Assembly (NCBI GenBank): GCA_016209945.1
Contig: JACQVD010000169.1
Span: forward strand, 1-41,824
Reading direction: 5' to 3'
From: Gemmatimonadota bacterium
Lineage (GTDB): Bacteria > Gemmatimonadota > Gemmatimonadetes > Palauibacterales > KS3-K002
Length of the DNA: 41,824 nucleotides
Positions 15,708 through 22,753 of this stretch are shown here, piece after piece. The notes below the pieces were generated by a model, which saw only the letters and a list, made by a program, of their open reading frames with translations, did not search any database and was not told where the DNA came from. Every line of letters begins with the position of its first letter. The stretch's first letter is position 1. Both the position numbers and the translations under genes were made by a program.

Positions 15708-16628
15708 TCAGGCTCTCGGGTGATACTTCCGATGGATCTCCGCCAGGTACTCGCGATCGACCTGCGTGTACAGCTGCGTTGTGGAGATGTCGGCGTGTCC
15801 CAGCATCTCCTGAACCGCGGCCAGGTCCGCGCCGCCCTGTAGGAGGTGTGTGGCAAAGGTGTGGCGCAGGGTGTGTGGCGTGACGCGCTTCGCGATCCCG
15901 GCAGCCCGCACGTGCTTGCGGATGACCTTCCACGCGCCCATACGGCTCAGGGGCCGGCCCGCCGCGCTCAGGAAGACCACACCCTTTCCCTCTCCGTCGT
16001 CGAGCTGCGGGCGCGTGTCCCGGAGGTAGAGCCGCAGCGATTCCGCTGCCCGGCCCCCCAAGGGGATACCCCGCCGCTTCTCGCCCTTCCCCGTCACCGT
16101 CAGAAAGCGCTCCTCCAGGTCGAGGTCTTGGAGCCGAAGTGTGATGAGCTCGCTGATCCGAACCCCGGTAGCGTACGCCAGCTCAAGGAGCGCCCGGTCG
16201 CGGAGCGCGAGCGGATGCCCGAGGTCGGGCGCGGCCAGGAGCCGCTCAACCTCCGGGAGCGAGAGCACCGCCGGGAGCCGCCGCCACGTGCGCGGGCTCT
16301 CGATCCGCTCGCTCGGATCGGCCGCTAGGAGATTCTCCGAGACGAGAGACCCGAAGTACGAGCGCATGGCGGCCACGTTCCTTCGAATGCTCGTCGCCTG
16401 GAGCCCTTGCGATTTGAGCCAGAAGACGTACTCCCGCAGGTCCTGTGGCCGCACGTCCCGCGGCGAACCCGCACCGCGCGCCCGCAGGAAGTGGACCAGT
16501 CGCCTGACGTCGGAGGTGTATGCCAGCACGGTGCGGGGAGAGAGCCCGCGTTCCAACGCGAGGAAATCACGATACGGCTCCACATGAAACGCGCGGAGGC
16601 CGGGATCCGTGGCGAGCGGTCGCGCCAT
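15708..16628 (-). CDS. xerD: Tyrosine recombinase XerC/XerD
   Basis: 306 residues, the usual length for Xer proteins. The SAM-like core-binding domain covers about 10-105 and the catalytic domain 115-300. All catalytic residues are visible: Arg157 (T-G-V-R-I-S-E-L), Lys181 (G-K-G-E-K), His252 and Arg255 (H-T-L-R-H-T-F-A-T-H), His278 (L-G-H-A-D-I) and the nucleophile Tyr287 (L-Y-T-Q-V). It resolves chromosome dimers at dif with FtsK at division. It starts three bases after the dedA stop, at the end of a purE-ispF-dedA-xerD run. XerC versus XerD cannot be settled from sequence alone; no neighbouring integron or phage genes suggest a mobile integrase. Confidence 0.92.
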   Translation of the reverse strand: MARPLATDPGLRAFHVEPYRDFLALERGLSPRTVLAYTSDVRRLVHFLRARGAGSPRDVRPQDLREYVFWLKSQGLQATSIRRNVAAMRSYFGSLVSENLLAADPSERIESPRTWRRLPAVLSLPEVERLLAAPDLGHPLALRDRALLELAYATGVRISELITLRLQDLDLEERFLTVTGKGEKRRGIPLGGRAAESLRLYLRDTRPQLDDGEGKGVVFLSAAGRPLSRMGAWKVIRKHVRAAGIAKRVTPHTLRHTFATHLLQGGADLAAVQEMLGHADISTTQLYTQVDREYLAEIHRKYHPRA

Positions 16629-16631
16629 CCT

Positions 16632-17285
16632 TCAGATCTCCTTGCCCTCTCCCGCCGCGTGCCCGACGGGTCGCCGGCGCGTGCGCCACCACACCCAAAC
16701 GACGACGAGCGCGACCGTGAGCGCGGCGACCGCCAGCAAGCGATTGACCGACGCGAACGCCCGCAGGATGAGTCCCCAGTTCTTCCCCAGCAGGGTCCCC
16801 AGCGCAATGAGAGCGCCGTACCACACGCCCGAAGCGACCGCTATGGGGAGCAGGCTGCGGCGCGGTCGAAGATGAGCGACCCCCGCGAACACAGGAACGA
16901 GCGCCCGAAAGCCGGGGACGAACCGGCTGACGAAGATGATCCTGGGGCCGTGGACGGCGTACAGGCGCTCCAGTTTCCGGAGCTGGCGGGGTCGCAGGAG
17001 AAAGCGGCCCGTCCGCGTCCCGAAGAACGCGCGGCCGTACTTGCGGGCCAAGAGGTACACGGAGAACGAGCCCGCCACGTTGAGGACCCAGGTGCTGAGG
17101 AAGACGCCCGAGACCGTCGCGCGACCCTGCGCGGCGAGGAACGCCCCGAACAGAACGAACGTGTCGGCGGGGACCGGTGGGACGACGTTCTCGATCGCGG
17201 CGCCGAGCCCTAGCGCTACGTAGAGCCAGATCGGGGCGAGCGCCCCGAGGACGTCCAGAATGGAGTCGATCACGAGAGCCGTCAC
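16632..17285 (-). CDS. DedA family (SNARE-associated) membrane protein
   Basis: 217 residues from a GTG at 17285 that overlaps the ispF stop (GTGA); the frame is open a little further upstream, but the coupled start is better placed. The early E-N-V-V-P-P-V-P-A-D motif and the later F-V-S-R-F-V-P-G-F-R-A-L-V-P plus A-G-V-A-H segment are the DedA signatures. About five to six hydrophobic segments are visible. DedA proteins are linked to lipid (undecaprenyl phosphate or phospholipid) flipping and membrane homeostasis. The C-terminus ends in a short basic tail. Confidence 0.9.
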   Translation of the reverse strand: MTALVIDSILDVLGALAPIWLYVALGLGAAIENVVPPVPADTFVLFGAFLAAQGRATVSGVFLSTWVLNVAGSFSVYLLARKYGRAFFGTRTGRFLLRPRQLRKLERLYAVHGPRIIFVSRFVPGFRALVPVFAGVAHLRPRRSLLPIAVASGVWYGALIALGTLLGKNWGLILRAFASVNRLLAVAALTVALVVVWVWWRTRRRPVGHAAGEGKEI

Positions 17286-17779
17286 GCCCCCGGTGCGGAA
17301 CGGGCGTGGGCAACTTCGATGCACGCCACGGCGAACGCCGCCACCCCCGCCCCGCGACCCAGCGCCCCCAGCCCCTCCGGCGTTGTCGCCTTCACCGAGA
17401 CCGCATCCACATCCACGTTCAAGATCGGCGCCAGGACCTGTCGCATCCGTAGCACGTGGGAAGCGAGTCTCGGTGCCTGCGCGATCACGGTGATGTCGGC
17501 GTTCACCACCCGATAGCCGCGCTCCCCCAGAAGCCCGACGGCGCTGCGAAGGAACTCCAGGGAGTCGAGATCCTTCCAGCGCGGATCCGTCTCGGGGAAA
17601 TGCGTTCCCAGATCGCCGAGCGCGGCCGCACCCAGGAGCGCATCCGTCAGCGCGTGCACGACGACGTCCGCGTCCGAGTGGCCCACGAGGCCCTTCTCGT
17701 ACGGGATGTGCACGCCTCCGAGAACGAGACGACGCCCCTCGCCGAAGGCGTGCACGTCGTATCCGACCCCGACGCGCAT
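17282..17779 (-). CDS. ispF: 2-C-methyl-D-erythritol 2,4-cyclodiphosphate synthase
   Basis: 165 residues, normal length. IspF cyclises CDP-methylerythritol phosphate in the MEP isoprenoid pathway. The zinc ligands Asp8, His10 (G-Y-D-V-H) and His42 are present, as are G-H-S-D-A-D-V-V, the F-P-E-T-D-P-R-W loop and the C-terminal K-A-T-T-P-E-G-L-G substrate motif. It starts four bases after the purE stop and overlaps dedA. ispD is not in the window. The downstream mqn genes make a prenylated quinone, a plausible user of the product. Confidence 0.96.
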   Translation of the reverse strand: MRVGVGYDVHAFGEGRRLVLGGVHIPYEKGLVGHSDADVVVHALTDALLGAAALGDLGTHFPETDPRWKDLDSLEFLRSAVGLLGERGYRVVNADITVIAQAPRLASHVLRMRQVLAPILNVDVDAVSVKATTPEGLGALGRGAGVAAFAVACIEVAHARSAPGA

Positions 17780-17783
17780 CGGC

Positions 17784-18188
17784 TCAGCCCGCAGCTCTCA
17801 CGCCCAGGATGCGGAGCGCCAGGTGGGCAGCGTTCTTGGCGTTTCCGATCCCGACACACGCCACGGGGACGCCCGCCGGCATCTGCACGGTGGAGAGGAG
17901 TGCGTCGATCCCGGCCAGCGGGCCTGAGGGCACCGGCACCCCGATCACCGGGAGGTCGGTGCGCGAGGCCACAAAACCCGGGAGCGCCGCCGAGAGGCCC
18001 GCCCCGCAGATGATGACGCCGTACCCCTTCTCCTTCGCCGTCCGTGCGAGCTCGGCGGTCTGCTCCGGCTGGCGATGGGCGCTCGACACCTGAAGGTGAG
18101 CCTCCACGCCACTCTCGCGGAGCACCTCCAGGGCCGGCTCCAGCGTCGGGCGATCCGATTCGGAACCCACAAGGATCAGAACCTTCAT
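17784..18188 (-). CDS. purE: PurE-like protein (N5-CAIR mutase family) lacking the second active-site His
   Basis: 134 residues from ATG 18188, chosen because an AGGGGG ribosome site sits eight bases upstream; a GTG nine bases earlier is too close to it. The fold signature is clear: V-G-S-E-S-D, S-A-H38-R, G-V-P-V and S-T-V-Q-M-P. In PurE the loop G-A-G-G-A-A-H-L-P-G carries a second catalytic histidine; here it reads G-A-G-L-S-A-A68-L-P-G, with Ala at that place. The protein is also short. It could be a purE with altered chemistry or a diverged paralogue. First gene of the minus-strand run ending in xerD. Confidence 0.85.
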   Translation of the reverse strand: MKVLILVGSESDRPTLEPALEVLRESGVEAHLQVSSAHRQPEQTAELARTAKEKGYGVIICGAGLSAALPGFVASRTDLPVIGVPVPSGPLAGIDALLSTVQMPAGVPVACVGIGNAKNAAHLALRILGVRAAG

Positions 18189-18249
18189 GCGGGGCACCCC
18201 CTGCTCTGGGCCGAGGCGTTCGGTTTACGTGTTATCGGCGGGGACCACC

Positions 18250-18280
18250 AAAAAAGCCCGGAGAAACGCGCTCACCGGGC
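18250..18280 (-). terminator. Rho-independent terminator of the mqn operon
   Basis: On the minus strand GCCCGG pairs with CCGGGC (18256-18261 and 18275-18280) around a 13-base loop and is followed by six T residues (18250-18255). It lies about 85 bases past the mqnC stop and insulates mqnC from purE. Confidence 0.8.
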
Positions 18281-18363
18281 CGGAACCCTCTCCCTGGAGA
18301 CGACCTACACGAGAGCATATCCTCGGCTTCGGCACCGGCACAAGGGCCCACTGTCCATCGCGC

Positions 18364-19464
18364 TCAGGTCCTGCGCCTCTCGCACGCCCGGCATGTGCAG
18401 ACCGTAGGGTCGGCACCGTCCGGGATCATTCGGTAGTCCTGGTACCGCCGGACAGGCTTGAACCCCGCGTCCTCGATGAGTCTACGGATCTCGGCTTCCG
18501 GCATGATGTAGTTCGTCCCCGCCGCCGAGACGACGTTCTCCTCGATCATGAGCGAGCCGAAGTCGTTGCACCCGAATCGGAGCGCCACCTGGGCAACCTT
18601 CGGCCCCTGCGTGACGTACGAGACCTGGAAGTTGGAAACGTTGTCGAGAAGGATTCGCGCCACGGCCACGGTCCGCAGGTAGTCCACACCCGTGGCCTCG
18701 GGGATGTGAGCGAGTTCCGTGCCGCGGGGCTGGAACGACCAGGCGATAAAAGCGGTGAAGCCGGCCGTGCGCGCCTGAAGGGACCGGACGCGCAAGATGT
18801 GCTCGATGCGATCTCCCGCCGTTTCGCCCACGCCGTACATCATCGTGGCCGTCGTGAGCATCCCGAGCCCGTGCGCCGCCTCGTGGATCTCGAGCCAGCG
18901 GTCCGTCCCGATCTTCTTCGGCGCGATCCGATCCCGCACACGGTCTACGAGGATCTCGGCTCCCGCACCCGGCATCGAGTCCAAACCGGCGGCATGCAGA
19001 ATCCGCAGGGTCTCTTCCACGGAGAGCCTGTGGATGCGGGCGATGAGGTCGATCTCGGAGGCGCTGAACCCGTGGACGTGGATCGGGTGGTAGCGCTTGA
19101 TGGTCTGGAGCAGACCCACGTACCAGTCGAGCTTCAGGTAGGGATTGTGCCCGCCCTGCATGAGGATCTGCACGGCGCCCAGCGCCTTCGCCTCATCGAT
19201 CTTCTGCCCGATCTCCTCATATGAGAGGACGTACCCTTCGGGGTGCTTGGGCCGGCGGTAGAACGCACAGAACTTGCAATCGGTGACGCAGATGTTCGTG
19301 TAGTTGATGTTGCGGTCCACGATGTACGTGACGACGCCAGCGGGGTGCTGCCGCTCGCGGACTTCGTCGGCATAGGTGCCCAGCTCGAGGAGCGGGGCTC
19401 GGAGATACAGATCGAGGGCGTCCTCGAGCTCGCCCCTCGGGATCTCGACCGCGAGGGTCGCCAT
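18364..19464 (-). CDS. mqnC: Cyclic dehypoxanthinyl futalosine synthase (MqnC)
   Basis: 366 residues from ATG 19464, two bases after the mqnE stop; the frame is open much further upstream, but that part only shadows mqnE. It is a radical SAM enzyme with C59-x3-C63-x2-C66 (C-V-T-D-C-K-F-C-A-F-Y), preceded by N-I-N-Y-T-N-I. M-Q-G-G-H-N-P and the H-G-F-S-A-S-E-I motif are characteristic of MqnC. It closes dehypoxanthine futalosine to its cyclic form in the futalosine route to menaquinone. The C-terminus carries an extra C-T-C-R-A-C-E pair of cysteines. Confidence 0.95.
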   Translation of the reverse strand: MATLAVEIPRGELEDALDLYLRAPLLELGTYADEVRERQHPAGVVTYIVDRNINYTNICVTDCKFCAFYRRPKHPEGYVLSYEEIGQKIDEAKALGAVQILMQGGHNPYLKLDWYVGLLQTIKRYHPIHVHGFSASEIDLIARIHRLSVEETLRILHAAGLDSMPGAGAEILVDRVRDRIAPKKIGTDRWLEIHEAAHGLGMLTTATMMYGVGETAGDRIEHILRVRSLQARTAGFTAFIAWSFQPRGTELAHIPEATGVDYLRTVAVARILLDNVSNFQVSYVTQGPKVAQVALRFGCNDFGSLMIEENVVSAAGTNYIMPEAEIRRLIEDAGFKPVRRYQDYRMIPDGADPTVCTCRACERRRT

Positions 19465-19466
19465 CG

Positions 19467-20627
19467 TCAGTCGAACTCGCGCATCGGGCGGTACAGGGCG
19501 TCGCGCTCCACCGGGCGCTTCCCCGCCTCTCGGATGAGCCGGACCATCTCGTCGTACGGGAGCCCCACAGGCGTCCGCGCGCCGGCGGCATGCGTGATCT
19601 TCTCCAGCACGACCGTCCCCTCGACGTCGTCCACGCCGAAGTGGAGGGACACCTGCGAGATCTTCGGGGTGACCATGATCCAGTGGGTCTTGATGTGACC
19701 GAAGTTGTCGAGGAGGAGCCGGCCCACGCCGAGGTTCTTCAGGTCGTCGAACCCCGTGGTGGCGGTGCCTTCGCGCCCGAGGCGACGGCCGAGCTCGTTG
19801 TGGTCGGGGTGGTACGCCAGCGGGATGTAGGTGAGGAAGCCGCCCGTCTCGTCCTGGAGTTCGCGCAGGCGGAGGATGTGCTCCACGCGGTCCTCGTAGG
19901 TCTCCACGTGCCCGTACAGGAGGGTGCAGTTGGAGGGGATCCCCAGGCAGTGGGCCTCCCGGTGGATGCGGAGCCACTCCTCCGCCGCGAGCTTTTTCTC
20001 GGCGATCTCTCTCCGGACCGCCGGGCCGAAGACCTCCGCGCCGCCGCCCGGCAGCGAGTCCACACCTGCCTGCTTCATCTCCTGGAGGACCTGGAGCGTC
20101 GTCATCCCTTCGATCCGGGCCAGGTGCGCGATCTCGACGGCGGTGAGCGCCTTGATGTGGACCGTGGGATGCCGCTCCTTCAACCCGCGGAAGAGGTCGA
20201 GGTAGTACTGGAGCCGAAGCTTCTGATGCAGACCGCCCACGATGTGGAACTCGCGCGTTCCGATCTCGCGGGCCTCCTCCGCCTCGGCGAACGCTTCGTC
20301 CAGGCTCATGGTGTACGCGCCCGGCGCTGTGGGGCTCACTCCGTACGAGCAGAAGACGCACACCTTGTTGAGGACGCACACGTTGGTGGGGTTCAGGTGC
20401 TGGTTGGCGACGAAGAAGACGCGGTCCCCGTTCTTCCGCCGGTTCACCCGGTCGGCAAGCGCCCCCACCGTGAGCAGGTCGCGGGTGCGAAAGAGAGCTA
20501 CGCCATCCCCGAGGGAGAGACGCTCCCCGGCCTCCACTTTCTCCACGATCGGCACCAGTGCGGGGTCCCGCGGCCGGATACGGACCCCCTGGTCCATGGC
20601 CATGCGGCTGGATGCGCTCTGGAGCAT
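19467..20627 (-). CDS. mqnE: Aminofutalosine synthase (MqnE)
   Basis: 386 residues from ATG 20627. A GTG start at 20696 would lengthen it, but a TAGATT -10 box lies inside that extension, favouring the shorter form. It joins a radical from SAM to the MqnA product to make aminofutalosine. N-Q-H-L-N-P-T-N-V, G-G-L-H-Q-K-L and H-I-K-A-L-T-A-V-E-I are family features. The cluster cysteines here are C84, C90 and C93, so the spacing is C-x5-C-x2-C rather than the usual C-x3-C-x2-C of mqnC beside it. MqnA/B/D are not in the window. Confidence 0.93.
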   Translation of the reverse strand: MLQSASSRMAMDQGVRIRPRDPALVPIVEKVEAGERLSLGDGVALFRTRDLLTVGALADRVNRRKNGDRVFFVANQHLNPTNVCVLNKVCVFCSYGVSPTAPGAYTMSLDEAFAEAEEAREIGTREFHIVGGLHQKLRLQYYLDLFRGLKERHPTVHIKALTAVEIAHLARIEGMTTLQVLQEMKQAGVDSLPGGGAEVFGPAVRREIAEKKLAAEEWLRIHREAHCLGIPSNCTLLYGHVETYEDRVEHILRLRELQDETGGFLTYIPLAYHPDHNELGRRLGREGTATTGFDDLKNLGVGRLLLDNFGHIKTHWIMVTPKISQVSLHFGVDDVEGTVVLEKITHAAGARTPVGLPYDEMVRLIREAGKRPVERDALYRPMREFD

Positions 20628-20671
20628 GTCCACGCCGGTTGAATGTTCTGGCTGACGGAAGCCCCGCGTGC

Positions 20672-20677
20672 AATCTA
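20672..20677 (-). promoter_or_regulatory. Candidate -10 box of the mqnE-mqnC operon (TAGATT)
   Basis: TAGATT on the minus strand would start transcription near 20665, giving a leader of about 38 bases to ATG 20627. The -35 region is weak (TGGCGT at 17 bases). It faces away from the promoter at 20706 that reads the other way. Confidence 0.4.
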
Positions 20678-20705
20678 GAAGGGCCCGAGGGGACACGCCA
20701 CCCGA

Positions 20706-20733
20706 TTGCGGCCCGACACCCGGCGGGTAGCTT
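20706..20733 (+). promoter_or_regulatory. Promoter of the DUF72 gene (TTGCGG-N16-TAGCTT), likely leaderless
   Basis: TTGCGG (20706-20711), 16 bases, TAGCTT (20728-20733). The ATG at 20741 follows only seven bases after the -10 box, where transcription should begin, and there is no ribosome binding site. The mRNA probably starts at or beside the ATG. Confidence 0.5.
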
Positions 20734-20740
20734 TGCCGCC

Positions 20741-21508
20741 ATGCCGAACGGCACGCTCCGAGTGGGGACCTCAGGCTACGCGTACCCGCAATGGAAGGGG
20801 GCGTTCTACCCGAGAGATCTTCCCGCGTCCGATTTCCTGCGGTTCTACGCCGAACGGCTCTCCAGCGTCGAGCTCAACAACACGTTCTACCGCTTCCCCG
20901 CCGAGGCGCTGCTCGACGGGTGGCGCGCGAGCACGCCCGACGGCTTCTGCTTCGCCGTCAAAGCGCACCAGAAGATCACGCATCAGGGGCGCCTGAAGGG
21001 GGTCGAGGAGTTCACACGCGACTTTGTGGAGCGGTGCACGGTGTTGGGTCAAAAGCTGGGGCCCATCCTCTTCCAGCTTCCTCCGTACCTCAGACGGGAC
21101 GACGAGCGCCTCGCGGGCTTCCTCGCGTCGTCGCCGCGCGGCTTCCGCTACACAGTCGAGTTCCGGCACGAGAGCTGGTTCGACGAGCCGATCTTCCAGA
21201 GGCTCCGCGAGGCGAACGTGGCGCTGTGCATCGCGGAGATGGAGGAGGGGGCCGCTCCTCCCAGAATGGCCACGGCCGACTTCTGCTACCTGCGGCTTCG
21301 CAAGGAAGCGTACGAGCCGCGGGAACTGCGGGAGTGGCGCGCCTGGATTGATGAGCAGCTGTCGGGCGGCCGCGACATCTTCGCCTACCTCAAGCACGAC
21401 GAGGAGGGCGGATCGCCCGAGCTCGCCTTGAGGTTGCTGGAAGCCCGCGGCGCAGACCGGGCGAAGCGGAGGCAGCCGCGCGCCGGTGCCGGACGCCGGA
21501 AGCGCTAG
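20741..21508 (+). CDS. DUF72 domain-containing protein (YecE-like)
   Basis: 255 residues. R-V-G-T-S-G-Y-A-Y at the start, then W-K-G-A-F-Y-P, V-E-L-N-N-T-F-Y-R-F-P, G-F-C-F-A-V-K-A and the later V-E-F-R-H-E-S-W-F are the diagnostic motifs of DUF72, a TIM-barrel-like family. Its reaction is not established. The C-terminal ~20 residues are very basic (K-R-R-Q-P-R and R-R-K-R), an addition to the core fold. The gene is divergent from mqnE and convergent with the DUF1499 gene, only 15 bases apart. Confidence 0.9.
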   Translation: MPNGTLRVGTSGYAYPQWKGAFYPRDLPASDFLRFYAERLSSVELNNTFYRFPAEALLDGWRASTPDGFCFAVKAHQKITHQGRLKGVEEFTRDFVERCTVLGQKLGPILFQLPPYLRRDDERLAGFLASSPRGFRYTVEFRHESWFDEPIFQRLREANVALCIAEMEEGAAPPRMATADFCYLRLRKEAYEPRELREWRAWIDEQLSGGRDIFAYLKHDEEGGSPELALRLLEARGADRAKRRQPRAGAGRRKR

Positions 21509-21523
21509 CCCCACCGGTCGGGA

Positions 21524-22309
21524 CTACCGTGGTCCGGTCTGGCGGAGCCTCGCAAGGTAGCCCCGAATCCGCCGGGCGTTCGTCCCGAGATCGCTCCGGC
21601 CGACCCGGGAGACCGAGCGAACGTCGATGCGGCTCCCGCCGTCGGCCGGCGTAATGCGGATGACGAGGTCGTCCTTGAAACCGAACCAGAACGTGGTGGC
21701 GGTCGCTTCCATCGTCCCCTCAGCCGCGTTCGCGTCCACGATCTCCCACTCCATCTCACGCGCCGCCGCGAGCGCGCGCTCGAAAGCCTGCGACGGAGGC
21801 ACGTCGAGGACGAGGGGGACGATGTCCGGGTAGGCCGCCTTCTGCTGCGCGGCGATCTCGGGGCCGCCGTACTCCACGGGATTTCGGGCATCCCTGCGCA
21901 GCGGGAGGATCGCCACGAAGGCGGGTGGGCTCTCCATGTCAGTCGTGATGTCGTGAATCGGAGGGACCCGCCGGGCCGTTTGCCGCCAGTTCCACGGCAC
22001 GACCACGACGACCGTCCCGAGGATGACCCCGAGTCCTGCCGACACGAACGCGCGACCGTGGCCCGCGGAGCGCGTGAGCGCGAGGGCCGCGAGGCCGAGC
22101 AGCGACAGGATCGCCGCGGCAAGGCCACCGTAGGCGCCCCACGTCAGGACCGAAAAGGCCCTCCGGAGGTCCCACCACTCCCAGCGGTATCCGGGTCCGC
22201 CGGCCATCACGACGAGCAGCGAGAGCGCGGCCAGCGCGAGACCGAGAACCGCTACGGCCCGCGCGACGCGTTTTGCGGTGTTCGAGCCCAGCGAGGCGCT
22301 CCCTTCCAT
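21524..22309 (-). CDS. DUF1499 domain-containing membrane protein
   Basis: 261 residues from ATG 22309, supported by GGGAGG just upstream (about 22314-22320). Three or four hydrophobic segments fill residues 15-115, with W-E-W-W-D-L between the first two. The C-terminal half (about 130-261) is the DUF1499 domain: P-P-I-H-D-I-T-T-D, then Y-P-D-I, E-W-E-I-V-D and S-R-V-G-R-S-D-L-G-T-N-A-R-R-I. The domain's function is not known. The gene follows the stop of the transporter remnant by 16 bases and could be transcribed from that remnant's promoter. Confidence 0.88.
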   Translation of the reverse strand: MEGSASLGSNTAKRVARAVAVLGLALAALSLLVVMAGGPGYRWEWWDLRRAFSVLTWGAYGGLAAAILSLLGLAALALTRSAGHGRAFVSAGLGVILGTVVVVVPWNWRQTARRVPPIHDITTDMESPPAFVAILPLRRDARNPVEYGGPEIAAQQKAAYPDIVPLVLDVPPSQAFERALAAAREMEWEIVDANAAEGTMEATATTFWFGFKDDLVIRITPADGGSRIDVRSVSRVGRSDLGTNARRIRGYLARLRQTGPR

Positions 22310-22325
22310 AGGTCCTCCCTCTGTT

Positions 22326-22552
22326 TCAGCGGCCGGCGAAGACCGCCCTCGCCATCGGGATGGTGGCCTTGACGGCGCCGTACAGCACGACGGCCAGCAC
22401 GATAGGGAGCACGATTCGGAGAAGCCAGAGCCAGATCCGCCCTCCGAGGCGATGTAGGAGAACCTCCAGAGGTTGCCGAGCCCGATGGCCGAACCCACCG
22501 CGGCGAGGACGAAGCCGAGTGGGCTCTTCCAGGTTTCGCGCTCCAGACCCAG
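22326..22552 (-). pseudogene. Sodium:neurotransmitter symporter (NSS/SNF) family remnant, internally deleted
   Basis: On the minus strand one frame reads E-R-E-T-W-K-S-P-L-G-F-V-L-A-A-V, then G-S-A-I-G-L-G-N-L-W-R-F-S-Y-I-A, the unmistakable N-terminus of NSS transporters. About 35 codons in, near 22434-22441, the frame shifts and continues as R-I-W-L-W-L-L-R-I-V-L-P-I-V-L-A to a TGA at 22326-22328, which looks like the last membrane helix of the same family. Some 400 middle residues expected for a normal ~450-500 residue protein are missing. No ATG heads the remnant; a CTG at 22552 follows GGAGG. It cannot make a functional transporter. Confidence 0.8.
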
Positions 22553-22579
22553 AGCAACCTCCGGTCAAAATCGGGCGCC

Positions 22580-22608
22580 AAGGTAGACGAACCTTAACCC
22601 GTTGTCAC
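22580..22608 (-). promoter_or_regulatory. Promoter of the NSS remnant (GTGACA-N17-TACCTT)
   Basis: On the minus strand, GTGACA (22603-22608) and TACCTT (22580-22585) are 17 bases apart. The -35 box overlaps the one of the plus-strand promoter at 22602, so the two compete. It probably still drives the DUF1499 gene. Confidence 0.5.
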
Positions 22609-22630
22609 GGGCCGTCGGGCGCGGTAGCGT
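22602..22630 (+). promoter_or_regulatory. Promoter of the FxsA-like remnant (TTGTCA-N17-TAGCGT)
   Basis: TTGTCA (22602-22607), 17 bases, TAGCGT (22625-22630). The ATG at 22638 follows after seven bases, the same distance as in the DUF72 gene, so the message was probably leaderless. This is among the best promoter matches in the window although it now precedes only a 16-codon frame. Confidence 0.55.
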
Positions 22631-22637
22631 GCCTCGC

Positions 22638-22688
22638 ATGCTCTTCAGGCTGGCCCTGCTTTTCGTCGGCGTCCCGCTTCTCGGGTGA
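22638..22688 (+). pseudogene. FxsA-like gene remnant (first 15 or so codons)
   Basis: The frame encodes only M-L-F-R-L-A-L-L-F-V-G-V-P-L-L-G before a TGA. This closely resembles the start of FxsA membrane proteins, where the V-P-L-L is followed by E-L-Y-L. The rest of the usual ~120-170 residue protein is absent, and the promoter for the next gene begins nine bases later. A short leader peptide is the alternative explanation. Confidence 0.5.
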
Positions 22689-22696
22689 GCGCCCGC

Positions 22697-22726
22697 TTGG
22701 CGGCCGGCGATCGGCCGGGCTAGATT
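22697..22726 (+). promoter_or_regulatory. Promoter of the GNAT-racemase-M20 operon (TTGGCG-N18-TAGATT)
   Basis: TTGGCG (22697-22702), 18 bases, TAGATT (22721-22726). Transcription would start near 22733, about 20 bases before the ATG at 22754. It follows immediately after the FxsA-like remnant. Confidence 0.5.
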
Positions 22727-22753
22727 CGCCAGCAGGCTCGACCAGCGGGCATC

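Noticed and set aside
15708-16628. XerD-like gene as an integrase of a mobile element
   Set aside because: It lies in a housekeeping run with purE, ispF and dedA and has the length and motifs of Xer; no att-like repeats or phage genes were seen nearby.
18187-19224. Plus-strand frame of about 345 codons opposite mqnC
   Set aside because: It is antisense to a clear radical SAM enzyme, crosses the mqn terminator, and has no domain features.
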